From positions 2,713,603 through 2,777,602 of the forward strand of contig WNKI01000001.1 of NCBI GenBank assembly GCA_015350385.1: a stretch of 64,000 nt of DNA. Direction: 5' to 3'. Below, piece by piece: positions 12,194 to 25,212 of this stretch. Source of the stretch: Aculops lycopersici (lineage: Eukaryota > Arthropoda > Arachnida > Trombidiformes > Eriophyidae). The position numbers were made by a program, and so were the translations under genes. Within the stretch, counting starts at the first letter, position 1; every line of letters begins with the position of its first letter. The notes under the pieces are model-generated. The model made no database searches. It was not told the DNA's origin and worked only from the letters and a program-made list of their open reading frames with translations.

Positions 12194-12422
12194 GCTCTTT
12201 TCTCGGTCATGCATCAATAGGTAGCGGCGATGGAACCGAATGCGACGATGACGATGCTCGTGGTAGGAGGCAACAGAAGAAACGCGGCATCTTTCCCAAG
12301 GCGGCCACAAATATAATGCGCGCCTGGCTCTTTCAGCACCTCAATCATCCCTATCCAAGCGAAGACCAGAAGAAGCAGCTTGCGGAGGAAACCGGGCTAA
12401 CGATATTGCAAGTGAACAATTG
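12194..12422 (+). CDS. hth: Homothorax/Meis TALE homeobox protein, penultimate coding exon
   Basis: The exon encodes 75 complete residues of a Meis-class transcription factor: a GSGDG and acidic DDDD linker, the [12 protein letters not shown] start of the homeodomain, then helices 1-2 and the first part of helix 3. The three-residue TALE insertion (HPYPSEDQ) between helices 1 and 2 is present. The reading frame enters in phase 1 after CTCTTAG and leaves inside the Trp48 codon (TG|G) at a GTAAGT donor. Linker residues [11 protein letters not shown] resemble insect Hth, which supports the start at 12194 rather than the later AG at 12220. Meis proteins partner with Exd/Pbx and Hox proteins in the nucleus. 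Changes from the usual Meis sequence include AATN and HLNHPYPS. The 5' exons are outside the window or unrecognised. Family assignment is very secure; orthology to hth is likely. Confidence 0.93.
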
Positions 12423-14180
12423 GTAAGTAGCAAACTTTTCTCTCGTTTCCTTCCATTTCATTTCTTTGTTAAATTTTCATCTTTATCACAATCAATTGCA
12501 ACGAGGTTTCAGATTCGTTTAATTGGGCAGATAATGATGATGCAATAGTGATAAAAATCATCGTCGTGTTTATATAATATAAACGATGATCATTGTTGCT
12601 TTGATTTCTATTTTTATGAGGTGAATATAATTTTATTTCCGTTTATTACCAAACTATTCCATACCGAAAAAGGTGAGAGCGAATTTTGCTTTTACCATTA
12701 TATTATTTTCTTACGCATGACGAAACGTGCCCCAAAGTTAGCATAGTGAAAGCGCTACTTTTTACAGGCCAATGCATCCAAATCTTGAGGCACGCCACTG
12801 AGTCACACAGGCGCCATAGAGATTAACGGGCTCAAAGTTTTATGACCAATGACGTTTCATCACCTTGTTCGTGCATCAAGATTCGACACACACACTCGAC
12901 ATGACGTCGATTTGTGAGAGTTAGTCTTTTCATCATTATTGGATAGACACACAAATCATAGTTATGCTCGATGACCGCAAACAATCATCAATTGAGTTGA
13001 TCTTGAAACATGTCTAAATGTCGACATCATCAATTTGAGTTAGACAGAACATGACATTTGCGCCTATCGAATCCATCACTCACTTATTCGCTCGCTCGCT
13101 CACTCACACACACACACAACTTGCGTTGTGCATGAGAGAGGCTGCGTGCGCTGCCATTCGAGTATCCCATTGAGGCCCATGAACGTCACTGACCGCGAGG
13201 GATTTGTGAGTGAAACAACATTTTTTGCATTATTTAATGCGTCTCCTCCGACTCAAAGGCGACGTGTAAATGGCGAGTTAAATGGTGCAAATTCACCAGC
13301 GAACTTTGTTGCTGGATTTGACGTGTTTTAAGAGATCTCGTGTTAATCTAATGGCAGCCAGCCAAACAGCTAGCGGCCGTTCGAAATAATAAAAATCTTA
13401 AGGCGACAAATTACATTTGGGCGATAAGAGGCCAGCACTACTAGGCTTGGTCGTTTGCTAGCACCACTCCATACAATTTTAATGCTCGAGTATATATATA
13501 AGAACGATTTTATTACACTTACATTTGCCTTTGGGTAATTTGGGCCCATCGGAGGTTTTATTGCCTTGTGACCAGTTAACACCATCAAGGCTCTACAATA
13601 CAATAAACAAATAAAACTTGGATTATTTGCTAGAGAGGGCTAGTTTAATGCTAAGGAAGACCAAATGCTGCCATAGGGATTGTGGTGATTTCATTAAAAC
13701 TTGCCACCGGCTACTGGTGTTGAATGGTTGCCAAAACATCATCAATCCGATTCCTGCTACATGATGGCCGTTGCCAAATTTGACAGAACGACTTGGTAGG
13801 GGATAAGAGTCTGTGATGAAGTTGGACAATTTGATTGATTCCCAGAAGTCCATGAGACATGTTAGGGAACCTCAATCATATCAATGGTCAGCCGGACAAC
13901 CAGAGAGTAAAGTAGAGCCGAAAAAGTCAAAGCCCAATCGTCGGAAGTGGTGAACAAAACGATCGACAGTCATCATGATCTTGCATGATCAAGACGGGAG
14001 TCTCGACCAACATCTCCCTCCTAGAGCTAGATTAATTTAATTCGGCTCCCACGGAACGAGTGAATCATCTGGTCTGGAGCTGAAAGTTTAGTCGCTCGCG
14101 AAGGATCTTGGAGAAGAGTAAGAGAGAAAGATACACTACAGCCGCATAGACACATGGAATCAGTCGATGGAAAGACTTAA

Positions 14181-14206
14181 GAGATAGAAAACTCTCTTTC
14201 TATCTC
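14181..14206. repeat. 10-bp perfect hairpin
   Basis: GAGATAGAAA and TTTCTATCTC are perfect inverted complements around a 6-nt loop. No mature-miRNA-like family was recognised and the stem is too short for a typical pre-miRNA. Confidence 0.45.
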
Positions 14207-14931
14207 GAGAGTGGTATTGGAGAGGCAGGGAAGAGGATCAAGCCAAGAGGAACTGAAGCATCAATTCGTCTGCTTGGATGCTTGGATCGCATTGCGTTCT
14301 AAAAGCTACCGAGAAACCAACTAGAAAGATGAAGGAACTGAACTTTCGGCCTATCGCGCACAAATCGATACCGAGAGGCCCAAGTATTCCTCTGAATCTT
14401 TGTCGGGCAAGTCTCTGGAATTCGGTGGTTAGTTTAGATAGACAGGCGATACCCTGTGAGAGAAGGCGAGACTGGCCAAACGTTTGGCTAGAGGCCACCA
14501 ATGCTAGCTCTAGAAGTTGAACACAAGAAGCGAGAGTCACTTCCACCATCGAACCAACTCGACGACCGGCTACGAGCTCGAGGAAGAAGATGATGGTGAT
14601 GATGATGATCTGATAGCCATTCAAATGAACAACCTCCGTTGCTCATGCTTTAGATGACATTCGAAGATAAAGGCACACATACACACGTTTTGAGAAGCAA
14701 GAAGACGACATTCTGCGATAGCAGTAGCGGCGGTCTCAGTTCAGCTCATTCCGCCATCAAATCTTCGTGAACCTTACGAGCCAATGTAACGTGCTCAAGT
14801 CTCACTGGGTGACGTTATTTTCCTGAATACCACTAGGGAGGTAGATACTCCCAATAGTTTTACCACACCATTGAGGTTACGGCATGGTATGGGCATGGGA
14901 TCCACCACAGCAACTCTTACCAGTTTAACAA

Positions 14932-15204
14932 ATGCCAATACGTGATGTGCAATCGCCACCTAGGGCTCCATTATGTTCGCAACAGCAGCTCTCACAAAGA
15001 CTCGCCAACTTACAAGATCAAAAGCCAAAGAGAGACAAACATCATTTGGGGCCACATAAGATGAGGTCTTTTATCCGCAAAGTAGAGTGGGAACAACAAT
15101 TCTTAGAGTGGCAAGCGAAGGAGAAAGACGGAGACCAGTCGCCATCGACCACTTGGCCTATCTGGTGTGTTAACGGATCCTTAGCTGAGATGAGGTCTAT
15201 CTAA
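14932..15204 (+). other. Candidate 90-aa ORF inside the hth intron, unknown
   Basis: The ORF starts at an ATG in acceptable context (ACAAATG). It predicts a charged, Gln/Lys/Trp-containing peptide with no low-complexity bulk, including MRSFIRKVEWEQQFLEW and a WPIW motif. There is no signal peptide or membrane segment, and I recognise no family. It could be a small nested gene, an unannotated exon or a chance ORF; composition alone cannot decide. Confidence 0.2.
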
Positions 15205-17879
15205 TATCGTCCACTAGCACTACTTCGTTATTTAATTGAGTCGCAAGATGATGGCAATGACGACGATTCGAGATTCCAGGGGGCTCGCGCAAATTCTCTC
15301 TAGCCCATGAGTCAACGTGTATCACGAGCTCTCTTGCGGCCGCCACCACCATCTGATGACCGCAACGTGAGACCTGGAGATGGACAAGTTGCCTGTGGTG
15401 TTTACGCTAGGATCAACATCCTCCGTCCACGAGGATCCCACAATTGGGAGACGACCGCGACGACGACGACTACACGACATGAGGGCCACGCTGTTGGTGC
15501 TAAATAACGAGAGTAATCCGAAGAATTCCGCTCCTCCAAGTGTACATATCATTGCTTGCACAGTTTGCGGTGTGGTGATTTACTCTCTTGTGGCTTTGTA
15601 ATAGACCATCAGCGATGCGACGACGACGACTAGAACGACGTTCTTTTGAGTGAAAGCATGAACCTTGGTTGGAGTATTAGTCGAGCTGGAGTAGTAGACC
15701 AAGAGAGACGGGCGTTCAATGCAAATTACTTGGCCGCCAAATTCAGCGAGCCTTCCTTTCTCTCTTCTCGCCCTCTTGGATTGGCTCACAAATGCAGTTA
15801 GACTTTAGCTTTGAGCGCGAGGATTTAGAGGAAAATTCGCCTAATTAATGGCATTCAATGGTCGCCAACACAACATGCAACTTTCGAGTGGGGGAGAATT
15901 TTCACCACCAATCACAAGGAACCCCGTGAACTAGCTAGTTGAATAGCTTGAGATGAGAATGATGATGGCAGCAGTGGCAGCGCAGAGATCCCAATTAGTG
16001 GGTGCAAAACTGCAAAAAAACTCAATGAAGTTGACTAAAAACCAAAAGCAACCATAAGCGACTAGAGATGACGATGAAAACGAAGCGCGCGCGTTTAGGA
16101 GAAAAAAAGAAACCACTAACGACCAAGAGTCACAAGTTCGAGGAAGCCGTCGAGAACTCACTTTTTAATAGCTTGCAAGATAACGGGGAGCTAGCGGCGA
16201 TTGAGGCGCCAGCTGGTATATCCAGCTGAGGGGACTGATTGCGACTGCTACATGCCAATGAGCGACTAGCTTGCCAAACGGCGAGCGGTGCTGATCTGTC
16301 GTCCACGTAGTAGTGGGCATTGGTCGCGCTCCATTTGGTTCTGTTGCGCAACATAATAAATTGGCACGCCAAGATTCTTCGTCAATCTGGCGGCCAGTTC
16401 GTCACTAACTCAACGATTGGAAGAGCTAGCAAGCGACGACAAATGCACTCAATGCTCATCGGAAGCCGGAGGAGTGCTCCTCTGAAGTGAGATTCATCAG
16501 GCTGATGATGTTGTGTCATCCCATGGGAATCAAGTCGTTGATTAGATAGATCGACTCAAGCTCTTCTCATCTCAAGTTGAATTCTGCCAGCAATGAAGTG
16601 TATAGGCGTGCGAGTCAAATGTTAAACGAACAAGAACTGGACAACATAATGGACGGCTGCCAGTGCCGCCGATTGCGTCAACATCGACAGGTTGTTGCGT
16701 GGCGGAGGCAGCAGTAGTGGTGGCTACCCGAGCACTTGTTGCTTGTAATTAAAATAGTTAATCAAGTGACCGCTGCCATCGACTTTTCTCTCAGCAAGCC
16801 AAGATTGTTAGGCCAGCAAAACAGACCCAGCATTGAATGGATCCCTCCGAGTCTTTGGCCGACCAAAGAGCGGGACAGTGAGAAATTTAATTTAGTCGAT
16901 TCATCAAAAGCATGACAAGGCGGCAGGATTTTTGGCAATCTTCGACTTTGGCCCTAAAGTGGTCCTTTGGTTGGTCGCATATACGACGATGGCAACTAAC
17001 TCTGTTTCTGTTGAAACAAAATTGATTGGCCATGTCAAGCGGCCAGGCAACGCACACGAAGCTAGATGAATAGAGCAGCAGCCACTTGGCGGGTCTAGAG
17101 AGGAGATGGCTAATAACAGGTAGAGAAGAGGAGGATGAGGAAGGGGGAGAAGTGAAAGAGGAGATGAGGCGGCCCATCAACTTGACAAGTGCACCGAGCA
17201 AGTACACAATTGCGAATCATCATCGTCCAAATCCACTGATTCAGACATCCAAACCATCCGACGTCGTCGCTTTGGCACTCGCACCAAAGCCTCTGGTTTA
17301 GAACGTTTCCGACTCGCAAGGAAGAGAGAGAGAGAGAGACGAGAGGTAGCTGCAAGGGTAGTTCGCTTAACCCCGGCGAGAGTTCGAGTTGCAGTTGGGC
17401 ACACTGCTCATTGCTCGAAAAGTGATGGGATTGTCTTACCTGAAGCAAGGAACAGCAACTTGTTGCGACTTGTTGTTCTGTGTTGCTATGCTTTGCGCTA
17501 CGACCACTGATTTTGCGCCGGAACGAGTAATCAGCGCATGTAGACTGTGAGCTAGCTAGTTTAGTCTCGTCTCGTCTCGTCTACCTGCTAACATCTAGTT
17601 GGACAGTCGGAGGAGAAGAGCACGTAATTGGTTTGCATCATCGGCTATGTGAGAGATTCAAATTTATTTCGAAGAAAATTTTCGACCAACAAACGAAGGG
17701 CAACCACTAGCGTCAAGTCAACTAGCTTCGGCCAACCAAATGACTCGACTCCAAGCAAACTCCCTGTCCAAACTGGCGAACCAAGTCAACGCAAGCGCCA
17801 ACCACGAACTTGAGCCAACAACAACAAGTGAACAACATCACAAGTGTGGAACTACCACTACTACACAACACAACTTCAA

Positions 17880-17909
17880 CTGCAACTACAACTACAACTA
17901 CAACTCGGG
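17880..17909. repeat. (CAACTA)n hexanucleotide repeat
   Basis: Four near-perfect CAACTA units. A related CAACTT hexanucleotide repeat lies at 25180-25212. Confidence 0.75.
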
Positions 17910-20900
17910 CTGCATAACTTCAACATCCTCGGAGTTTATGTGTGAGCTCATCTTGTCTCAATTTGAGTCAAATTTAACAAAATCCACTTCTATAAGTTGG
18001 GAGGCGAAAAATAAGGAGAAGAAGAGGACGAGGAAGTAAAAGGCGAACAAGATGGAGATAAGTTCAAGTTCAGTTAGATGACGATGATGAGCTGAGCAAC
18101 GAAGCAACAGTTTAGTTCGGGCTGTAGTCTTTTGATTGACAAGTGGAACAAAACACCGAGGACTGAAGCCGGTGTTTCTCCTCTTTACGAATAGGGAAAT
18201 TCTCCACAGTTGCCGCTTGTTGTACTTTTGACAGCAACAAGCGTCAAAATTGAATTGCATCGACCGAGAGTGTGTTGCTAGTCCAGCTAAAGTTGCCGCC
18301 TGGGCGCCTCCCCGGTCGTTGTGGCGCAAAGACTTGCTCGCTCGCTCGCGCCGAGCCCAAGTGGCGGCGGCAGCAACTTGTTGTTGCTGAGGCTCTAGTT
18401 GTAGTTGGCGCCCCAACACTTAGAGAGTGGAAGTAGGCGGTGGAGGTTCCAGTGGATAATAATAACAATCAGAGCGATCGAGTTTCTCTCGCTGTGTGCA
18501 ATTTAGGCAGCGCGCCGGCGGCGCTGGCGCTCAGGTACGCGCTTGGCTCAGGTGGACCAGAGGGGCAAAGGGAATATGGCGAGGAAAAGTATCCAGAAAG
18601 TGGCCATTCAGTCAACAGCTAGCGCAAAAGCACAACTCAACAACTAAAATTTAAGCGCCGACCTGATTGGCAGTCAGTCAATTTTGGTCCAGATTGGCGG
18701 CCGGTGGCTTCGTTGGCCAAGTTGGCAGCTAGGAGAGAAGTGCAGTGGGGAGGCAAGTCACTCTGGCTGAATGACTGACTGACTGACTGAGCGCCACTTA
18801 ATGCTACCCATTTGGCCACTGGCAGCAGTTGGGCGCCGCCTATTTTGTTCTCGTCTGGTCACTACTCCAATTGGCAGTCTCAACCGGCAACTAGCCTGGC
18901 GAAATTGAGTAGGAGAGTTTAGAGTCAAAAAAGTTTGCGAGTCCAAATGATGATCATCATCAGCGGCATCAACATCATCGACACTCGGCTCAGCTTTAGC
19001 CAAGACTGTGGATAGTATTAGCAACAAGAGAAGCGCACGTCGATGGCCCGTCAAAATTGCGGCTCTATCTCTCGCCGTCTTTGGGATTTGCATACAAACA
19101 GGGCGACCTTTTGGATAGAAGACAGAATATTGGCACCATTGTTTTTGCCAGCCAACGGCCACGATGGACAAGGAGCCAGCCAGTCAATTTTGAGAAGAAT
19201 CTAGAGTGAAGGGGAGCGTCTGGAGGCGGCGCGCGCCGCTCGCTCACCAAAAACTCGCAGGTTCGCAGGCTATAATTAGAAGATGGTATCGAGAGAAGCG
19301 CAGTTGTGGCGATATTCAGTCGAGCGACCACATGAGCTGCGCTCAACTCTTTCCGCCTCTAGCGGGTCCGCCGGTTTAGGAATCAGCCGGCGTTCCACTG
19401 GATGGAACGCCAACTCCCTCTATGGTTGGCGCTGGCCACTCGAGTGTAAGAGTGAGCAAGCAAACCGCTTCAAGTGGCTTGCGGTCTCTCACTCTTCATT
19501 ATTTTAGCCTGGCAATTTGCTGGGTAGAGCGCCCGGTGGGCGTGGCCTAGAGGCGAGCCTCCAGAAACTAGGGACCAGAACTGTTCACTTGCCAATGATG
19601 ATGGCAATGATTGTCACTGCGCCACTGTGACTGCGAGCTAAAGACAAACTGTTCACTTTTTCAGCGACAATGTGTCGCGCACATGTTGCTCCCGAGGCTA
19701 GCGGTACCACTGCTGCTGGCCGAGTGTAACTAATGAAATGATAATTAAGTATTCTCATGCCAAATCTCGATTGCTCCAGTTTTGAGTCGAGTCTGGCTTG
19801 CAGCGAAAGTTTTGAGCTGGCGTTTCAAGGATAGAGGAACAAGAAGCGCAACAATGTCTCTCTTGTGGAAAACCGGAGAAGGGGAGCCGGAAGGAGGCGA
19901 CAAGTTTGCGCGCAAAAGTCAGCCAGTGGGAACGAGAAGAGCGAGTTGAGTGGCCGCCGCTACTGCTGATGTCCAACTAAACAACTTGGCGCCACTTCTC
20001 ACTTTTCCCCTAAGTGACAAAACAGGAAGCAGCTCCTCAACTTGAGGATGTCGTTGAGGTTTGTCCCTTTTAGCTTCTCTTTGTTGCAGCTTGTGTGTTG
20101 TGCCTCCTGGGCGACGAGTAGCAAGTCCCAAAAGCAGGCAGCATGAAGAGCAACTAACAACTTGAAGAGAGAGGGAGCGTTAAACGAACACATTGAAATG
20201 GAAACGACTAGGGCCAAGTGGTATCATCATCGTCTCAGTTTCAGCTCTAGCCATCACTTTGATAGCATCGTTGCGAGCGAGAGAAAGAGAGAGGGCGAGG
20301 GCGAGGGAGAAAAAACGGCAGGCCAATTTGGCCACCGCCACCACTACTTCAAATGTCGCGATGAATTTTGTTGACTTGCCTCTGCTGCTGCTGCTCATTT
20401 TGTTGTGGCTCCCTCTCATCATCCTCATCGCGGCGTTGCTTAGCTGAGTTTTCAACGCACGATCACCGAGAAGCTACTAGATTTGTCACTTTTCCACTAG
20501 CTACCTCTTGGTCGTCGTTTAGTAACTCTGTGCAGCTGAAAGTAGGGCCAACAGTAGCAACTGATGCAATCGAGTGGCGGCGACAAAAGTGCCCGACTTG
20601 GGGAAACGGAAAAACGTGAGCCATTTTAAACGGCAGCCAAATCGTTTAGCAAGTTGGCTTTGCCGTTGCCGTTGTCCTGGTAGTGGACGCCGGCGCCGCG
20701 CTTCCACAGTTTTAGGTTGAAAGTTTGAACTACAGCCACCGAGAGCATCGAATGTTGAGTTACTGCTCAATGTTGCTGCTCACTGGCCGCATCATCGTGA
20801 CCATTGACATTGGCCTCTGGATCCTTCGGCCACTATTTCTTCTTTCTGAGCAGATTGCTGCTGCTGCTGCTGCTCAAAATGGTAGGCTAAATTAGATGGG

Positions 20901-22287
20901 CATCATCATTCTGGTCGCCGCGCTTGCTTCCAATCAGCTAGCTGCAGCATCAAACTGCACCACAACCTCGACTACGCCACTGGAATGGCCAATGTTTGCA
21001 TTGGGCATCTGTGCAACTCGCCATGTTGCAGTTGAGTTCGAGGGGAATCGGAAAAATTTGCCTAATTGACGACAACCTTGATTCGGCGCTACCTGTTGTA
21101 TCTGTCCCATTGGCTCCATTATAGATGAAATGGGAGCACACAACTTGTTGTCGTGGCCGTCATTAGGCGACACACAATGCCGCGACACTCGCGTGGTCGC
21201 CCTCGTTGACATCGGCAATGTCGTTGTCGCCCGGCAACGCCTCTAGTTTCGCTGCTCACAACTCGACCAAATAGAGAATTGGTGGTTGCGACGACGCAGA
21301 CGAAAATCACACTAAGAGGAGAGATGAAAACAACACCAACTGAACAGGAAACCAGGCAAGCGAGTCTATCGCCTGTTGATCTTTGCCTTCTATCTAAAGC
21401 GAACCGAATCAAATAGAACTGAACTGGCCACTAGTTGTCACCTGGCCACTGGGGCAGTATTCAATTCTAATTCTATTTCGTTGCGGCAGCTCAGTTGGGG
21501 GCAATAGTTCTTCTATCTGTCTATCTAGGGAGAGAGTTTCCCTAGGTAGCTACCTCAGCGGACTCCAACACGAGAGAGATTAGAACAAGACTTGAGGCTA
21601 GGATCAACAAAAACTAGAGGCAAAAGCGTAAGCTGGGAATGTGTAATGTTATCTCCGGCAACTGATCTCAATCTCTGCCTCTTGCTCGAGGAGCAAGAGC
21701 AAGAGCAAGATTCGTCTCGTCCAGTCTCGAGTTGTCGCCGTACTAACTGTGGCGCTACTCGTGGCTACTTTCGGAATTCTACCTGAAAACACGCCAACTG
21801 GTCACGGTCCTGATTAGCGGTGGTGGCAGCGTTCGAGGTTGTCCAGGTTGGAATAGTTGCACTGGCTGAGCAACAACCAGTAGCCGAGCGGTTGCTGGCC
21901 AGCAAGCCAGTCAGCCACCCGAGCAGCTACTGCTTCTGTGTGAAAGGTGGATTTGGTGATACCATACGGTCGAGGCAGAGCGGTTAGGAAAACCCCCCAG
22001 TGGCGCCATTAGAATGGCCGCCAGAGTTTGACTTTCTCCTCTCGTCTCAGTGGCAACTAAGTTGACTCGACTTCTCAGTGCTCAGTCTCATCATAACGAA
22101 GCCACTCGATTGAAATTTCATCGACGGCCGACTACTGCACAACCGCAAATAGACAGATAGAGATAAATGATGATGATTTTGGCCGCGCTTTTGAGTTGAG
22201 TAGCAGGTAAGATAAATCCAGTGGCCCGGCGACTAGCTAAAGTGCGAGCAGCGGAACGTAAGATTTTCCACAAAGATTCTATGGGAC

Positions 22288-22311
22288 TACGACGACGACG
22301 ACGACGACGAC
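22288..22311. repeat. (CGA)n microsatellite
   Basis: Eight tandem triplets of the CGA class. Persistence of CpG-rich arrays suggests little CpG-methylation decay. Confidence 0.85.
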
Positions 22312-23906
22312 AATAAAATTGACGTTTAGCCGACGTAGTGGTCGTGGTCTTCGATGGCCTGACGAGAGGCAGAGTCGGTGGTTTTGGGGTCGACTAGCTG
22401 CAGTGGATCATCACGGCTAGTGGTCACCATGTTGTCGAGTTTACTTGTGCGCTCACAAGTTTGATGGACGCACGAGGAAAACGATACTCTTCTTGGAATA
22501 GTCGATAATTTTCTGTTGCGTTGCAAATCTCAAAAGTAAACCACTACTTCTATTGGATGGACATGAGCATTCAAGTCCAATCAACAACATGAGAGTTCTC
22601 TTTCTCATTTTGGCTCGCTTAGTTTGCGCGTCGTGATTGTCCGCAACGAAGACCGCTGCCACCGCGACCAGGAAATCAAGCGGCACTTAAAATTCCCATG
22701 CTGTTAAATGATCATGATTCTTCTTCGTCCGTTTGGGCTCACTAGACGATTGCCAACTAAATTTAACTTTACCTGTTTGCCAAAGCCAACTAACCGTGAG
22801 GCCAACTAACTCAACTTGACTCCTCGCTGCTCTCGACGACGAAGACGTCGTCGTCGTCGCCGTTTTCCTCTGTCTCTATCTGTCCATTTGGAAACTCGAT
22901 GATCTGAGCTGCTCATTTCTTAACTCAAACCAACGCTGTGAGCATAATCGTGAAAATTGAAGTAACATCAGCATCATCGTCGCCGTCTTTACTCTTGCCA
23001 CAGTGTTAGCGAGATAACTACCTGTAACAATGCGGCAACAGAGTAACAACAGCAACAGCAACGGCAACTGCAGCAGCAAACTTCCTCTCGCCTCGTAAAG
23101 GTAAAAGGTAAAAGCCCAAGCTCAAGTTCAATCTCTGCTCTCCACGACTCCAACTTCAACTTCTCTTTTAGACAGAGGGAAATGATCAAGTCGGACGTTA
23201 ATTGTTCATCAGACGCTTAGTGGCTGTTGCCTAAAACATTTACCTGTTCCCTGTTAGCCTCTTCGCTCCTCTGGCGGATTTAGCCGAATCATCATGATCA
23301 TGCGGCGCAAAGTTTGCAAATGAAGTGAGTGCAACCACGACGCAGTTACGAAGTTGAGGAGAACGAAATGAAAACGAGCAAAAAGGCAGAGCAAGTGTGG
23401 TGTCCACTGCAGTCTAGTGCACTTGATACTCGCGAGAAACAACAACTAAAACAGCAACACGATTTTGTTTGCTCGTCTGTTGTTTTAGTTAACTCATTTG
23501 AACTCATCAGCATCACCGAGAATAGCTGGCCCAGAAGAAGCGAAAGAGGCGGCGCCAATATAAGCGGCCAACGTTAGCCAGATGATTCACACAAAGAATG
23601 TGATGCAACTTGTCGGTCGTGGGGGCGACAGTTGGAGTTTGGCTGAGGAAATGAGAAAAATACAATTTAACTAAAAACAAACTCGTGCACGAGTTTTTTT
23701 TTCTACCTGGTTTATGTTAAACCTCACCTTAAACCAGAAACAGAATTGATTGACTCCACTCGCCACACAGACGGACGCTCATGATGATGAACTGACGTTG
23801 CTCGCGCGCCGCTTGCTAATAACACCACCAACTTACGGTGTGTCATCATTGGGCTCACTACTTTGTTTGGCTCGCCCTCTCGCGAAGTCCGCTACTTACT
23901 TCCTTA

Positions 23907-23907
<1 letters not shown>

Positions 23908-23939
<32 letters not shown>
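23908..23939. repeat. (CA)16 microsatellite
   Basis: About sixteen uninterrupted CA dinucleotides. Confidence 0.9.
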
Positions 23940-23941
<2 letters not shown>

Positions 23942-25179
23942 AGGTAACCACAGGTAAACCCAAGCTGATGCTGCCGCTAGCGACGAGTAGCGAGAGCAGC
24001 ATAAATCTCGTCCCTTGAGCTAGATAGAGGCTCAAAGTTGGCGAGCCTCTTGGTGGGCACAGCAACAAAATACCTGCGGGAATACAAAGTAGCGGCGAGA
24101 GCGAGAGCAAGAAGTTGCCTTCTTCTGGTCCAACGATGAGAGTTTTCTTCTCTCTTTTTGCTCTTTATAAACTCGTCCAATGGAAGTAGTTGGATGTGAG
24201 GAAAAAAATGAAAATCATTTCATCCAATTCGAGGCGCGCAAATCTAATCTCCCGTCGCCACCGCCACCGCCGCCGCCGCGGTCGGCTAGCGCAAATCCAA
24301 AGCTGGAATCTCGCGCACTAGCACGTCGCTAGTGCGGGGCGCCCAGGCGAGATTTTTGGCTCCGCTTGCTTTCGCTTTCACCTAACCCGGCTCGCGATGA
24401 AAGTTAGCCAGGTGAAGGCAAAGTCCAGGTAAAGGTAAAGGTAAAGTTTTTCGGTTTGTTGGTTGGTGGCTGCCGACTAACCGACTGGCCAACCGGAGGC
24501 CGCCGATCTAATCTGGAAAATTTGAGCCGTAGCAGTGGCATTCGCATTTGCAGTTGCGGCCGCGGCGGCGACGACGACGACGACGACGAAGGCAGCAGGA
24601 GCCCGAAGCAAACTGAAAACTTTGCTCACTGTTTAGTCCGGCGAACAGACAGAAATTTTCAAGTTTCTTTGCTCGTTTTGCGTAGGAATCTAGTTGGAGC
24701 AGCAGCCAGGTAAAAAGTATCGACTCAATCGAATTAGATTACGGCCTTTTTTCAGTCGGTTCCTTCGGCAAGAGCAGCAGCAGCAGTAGCAGAGCGAGAA
24801 ACTTGCCGCCGCCTGTTGACCGGCGAGCAGAACTGAACTAAACCGAACAGATGACGAGGCGCCGAGTTGTTGTTTTGGTCGTTGGCCAGCGGGTAAAGCA
24901 GCAAAATGGAAAGACAACTGGCCATCGGGGTAAAGATGAGATGGTGGCGGCATTGGCAAAGGGAGGTGGCCAGCACCCAAGTGGCAGTGGCCTGTGTCGT
25001 TATCGCTTACCTGGCATCAACCTGGCAGCGGCGCTGTGTGTGTGGCGCCCGTCTGCCAGAGACAGACACTCTACCTGCTCTACCTCCACTTTCTGCTAAA
25101 AAGGTAAAGGGCCTTGAAGGAAGAAGTGGCAGTCATTAGTTGTGAACGCGGCGATTGCTCAGAAGCTCGCTTGATGATT

Positions 25180-25212
25180 ACAACTTCAACTTCAACTTCA
25201 ACTTCAAATTCA
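25180..25212. repeat. (CAACTT)n hexanucleotide repeat
   Basis: Four CAACTT units plus degenerate CAAATT and CAACTA copies, followed by a run of GATGAT/CATGATGAT near 25235-25262. Confidence 0.8.

Larger units (their letters stand above)
12423..15900 (+). other. Start of the 32.5-kb hth intron, relatively AT-rich part
   Basis: The intron begins with GTAAGTAGC. This part is plainer and more AT-rich than the rest, with a CA tract near 13100 and few other microsatellites. AATAAA hexamers occur at 13388-13393, 13602-13607 and 13610-13615. An ATG-initiated 90-codon ORF lies at 14932-15204, and overlapping ORFs sit on both strands at 14238-14624. I cannot assign any of them to a family. Confidence 0.7.

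Noticed and set aside
14181..14206. Hairpin considered as a microRNA precursor
   Set aside because: The stem of 10 bp is too short and no known miRNA seed was recognised.
17958..18419. 153-codon - strand ORF
   Set aside because: It mixes repeat-derived Gln/Ala and Phe/Leu runs, with no recognisable domain and opposite-strand ORFs in the same interval.
18758..19171. 137-codon - strand ORF
   Set aside because: The composition is random-looking, it overlaps other ORFs and has no domain.
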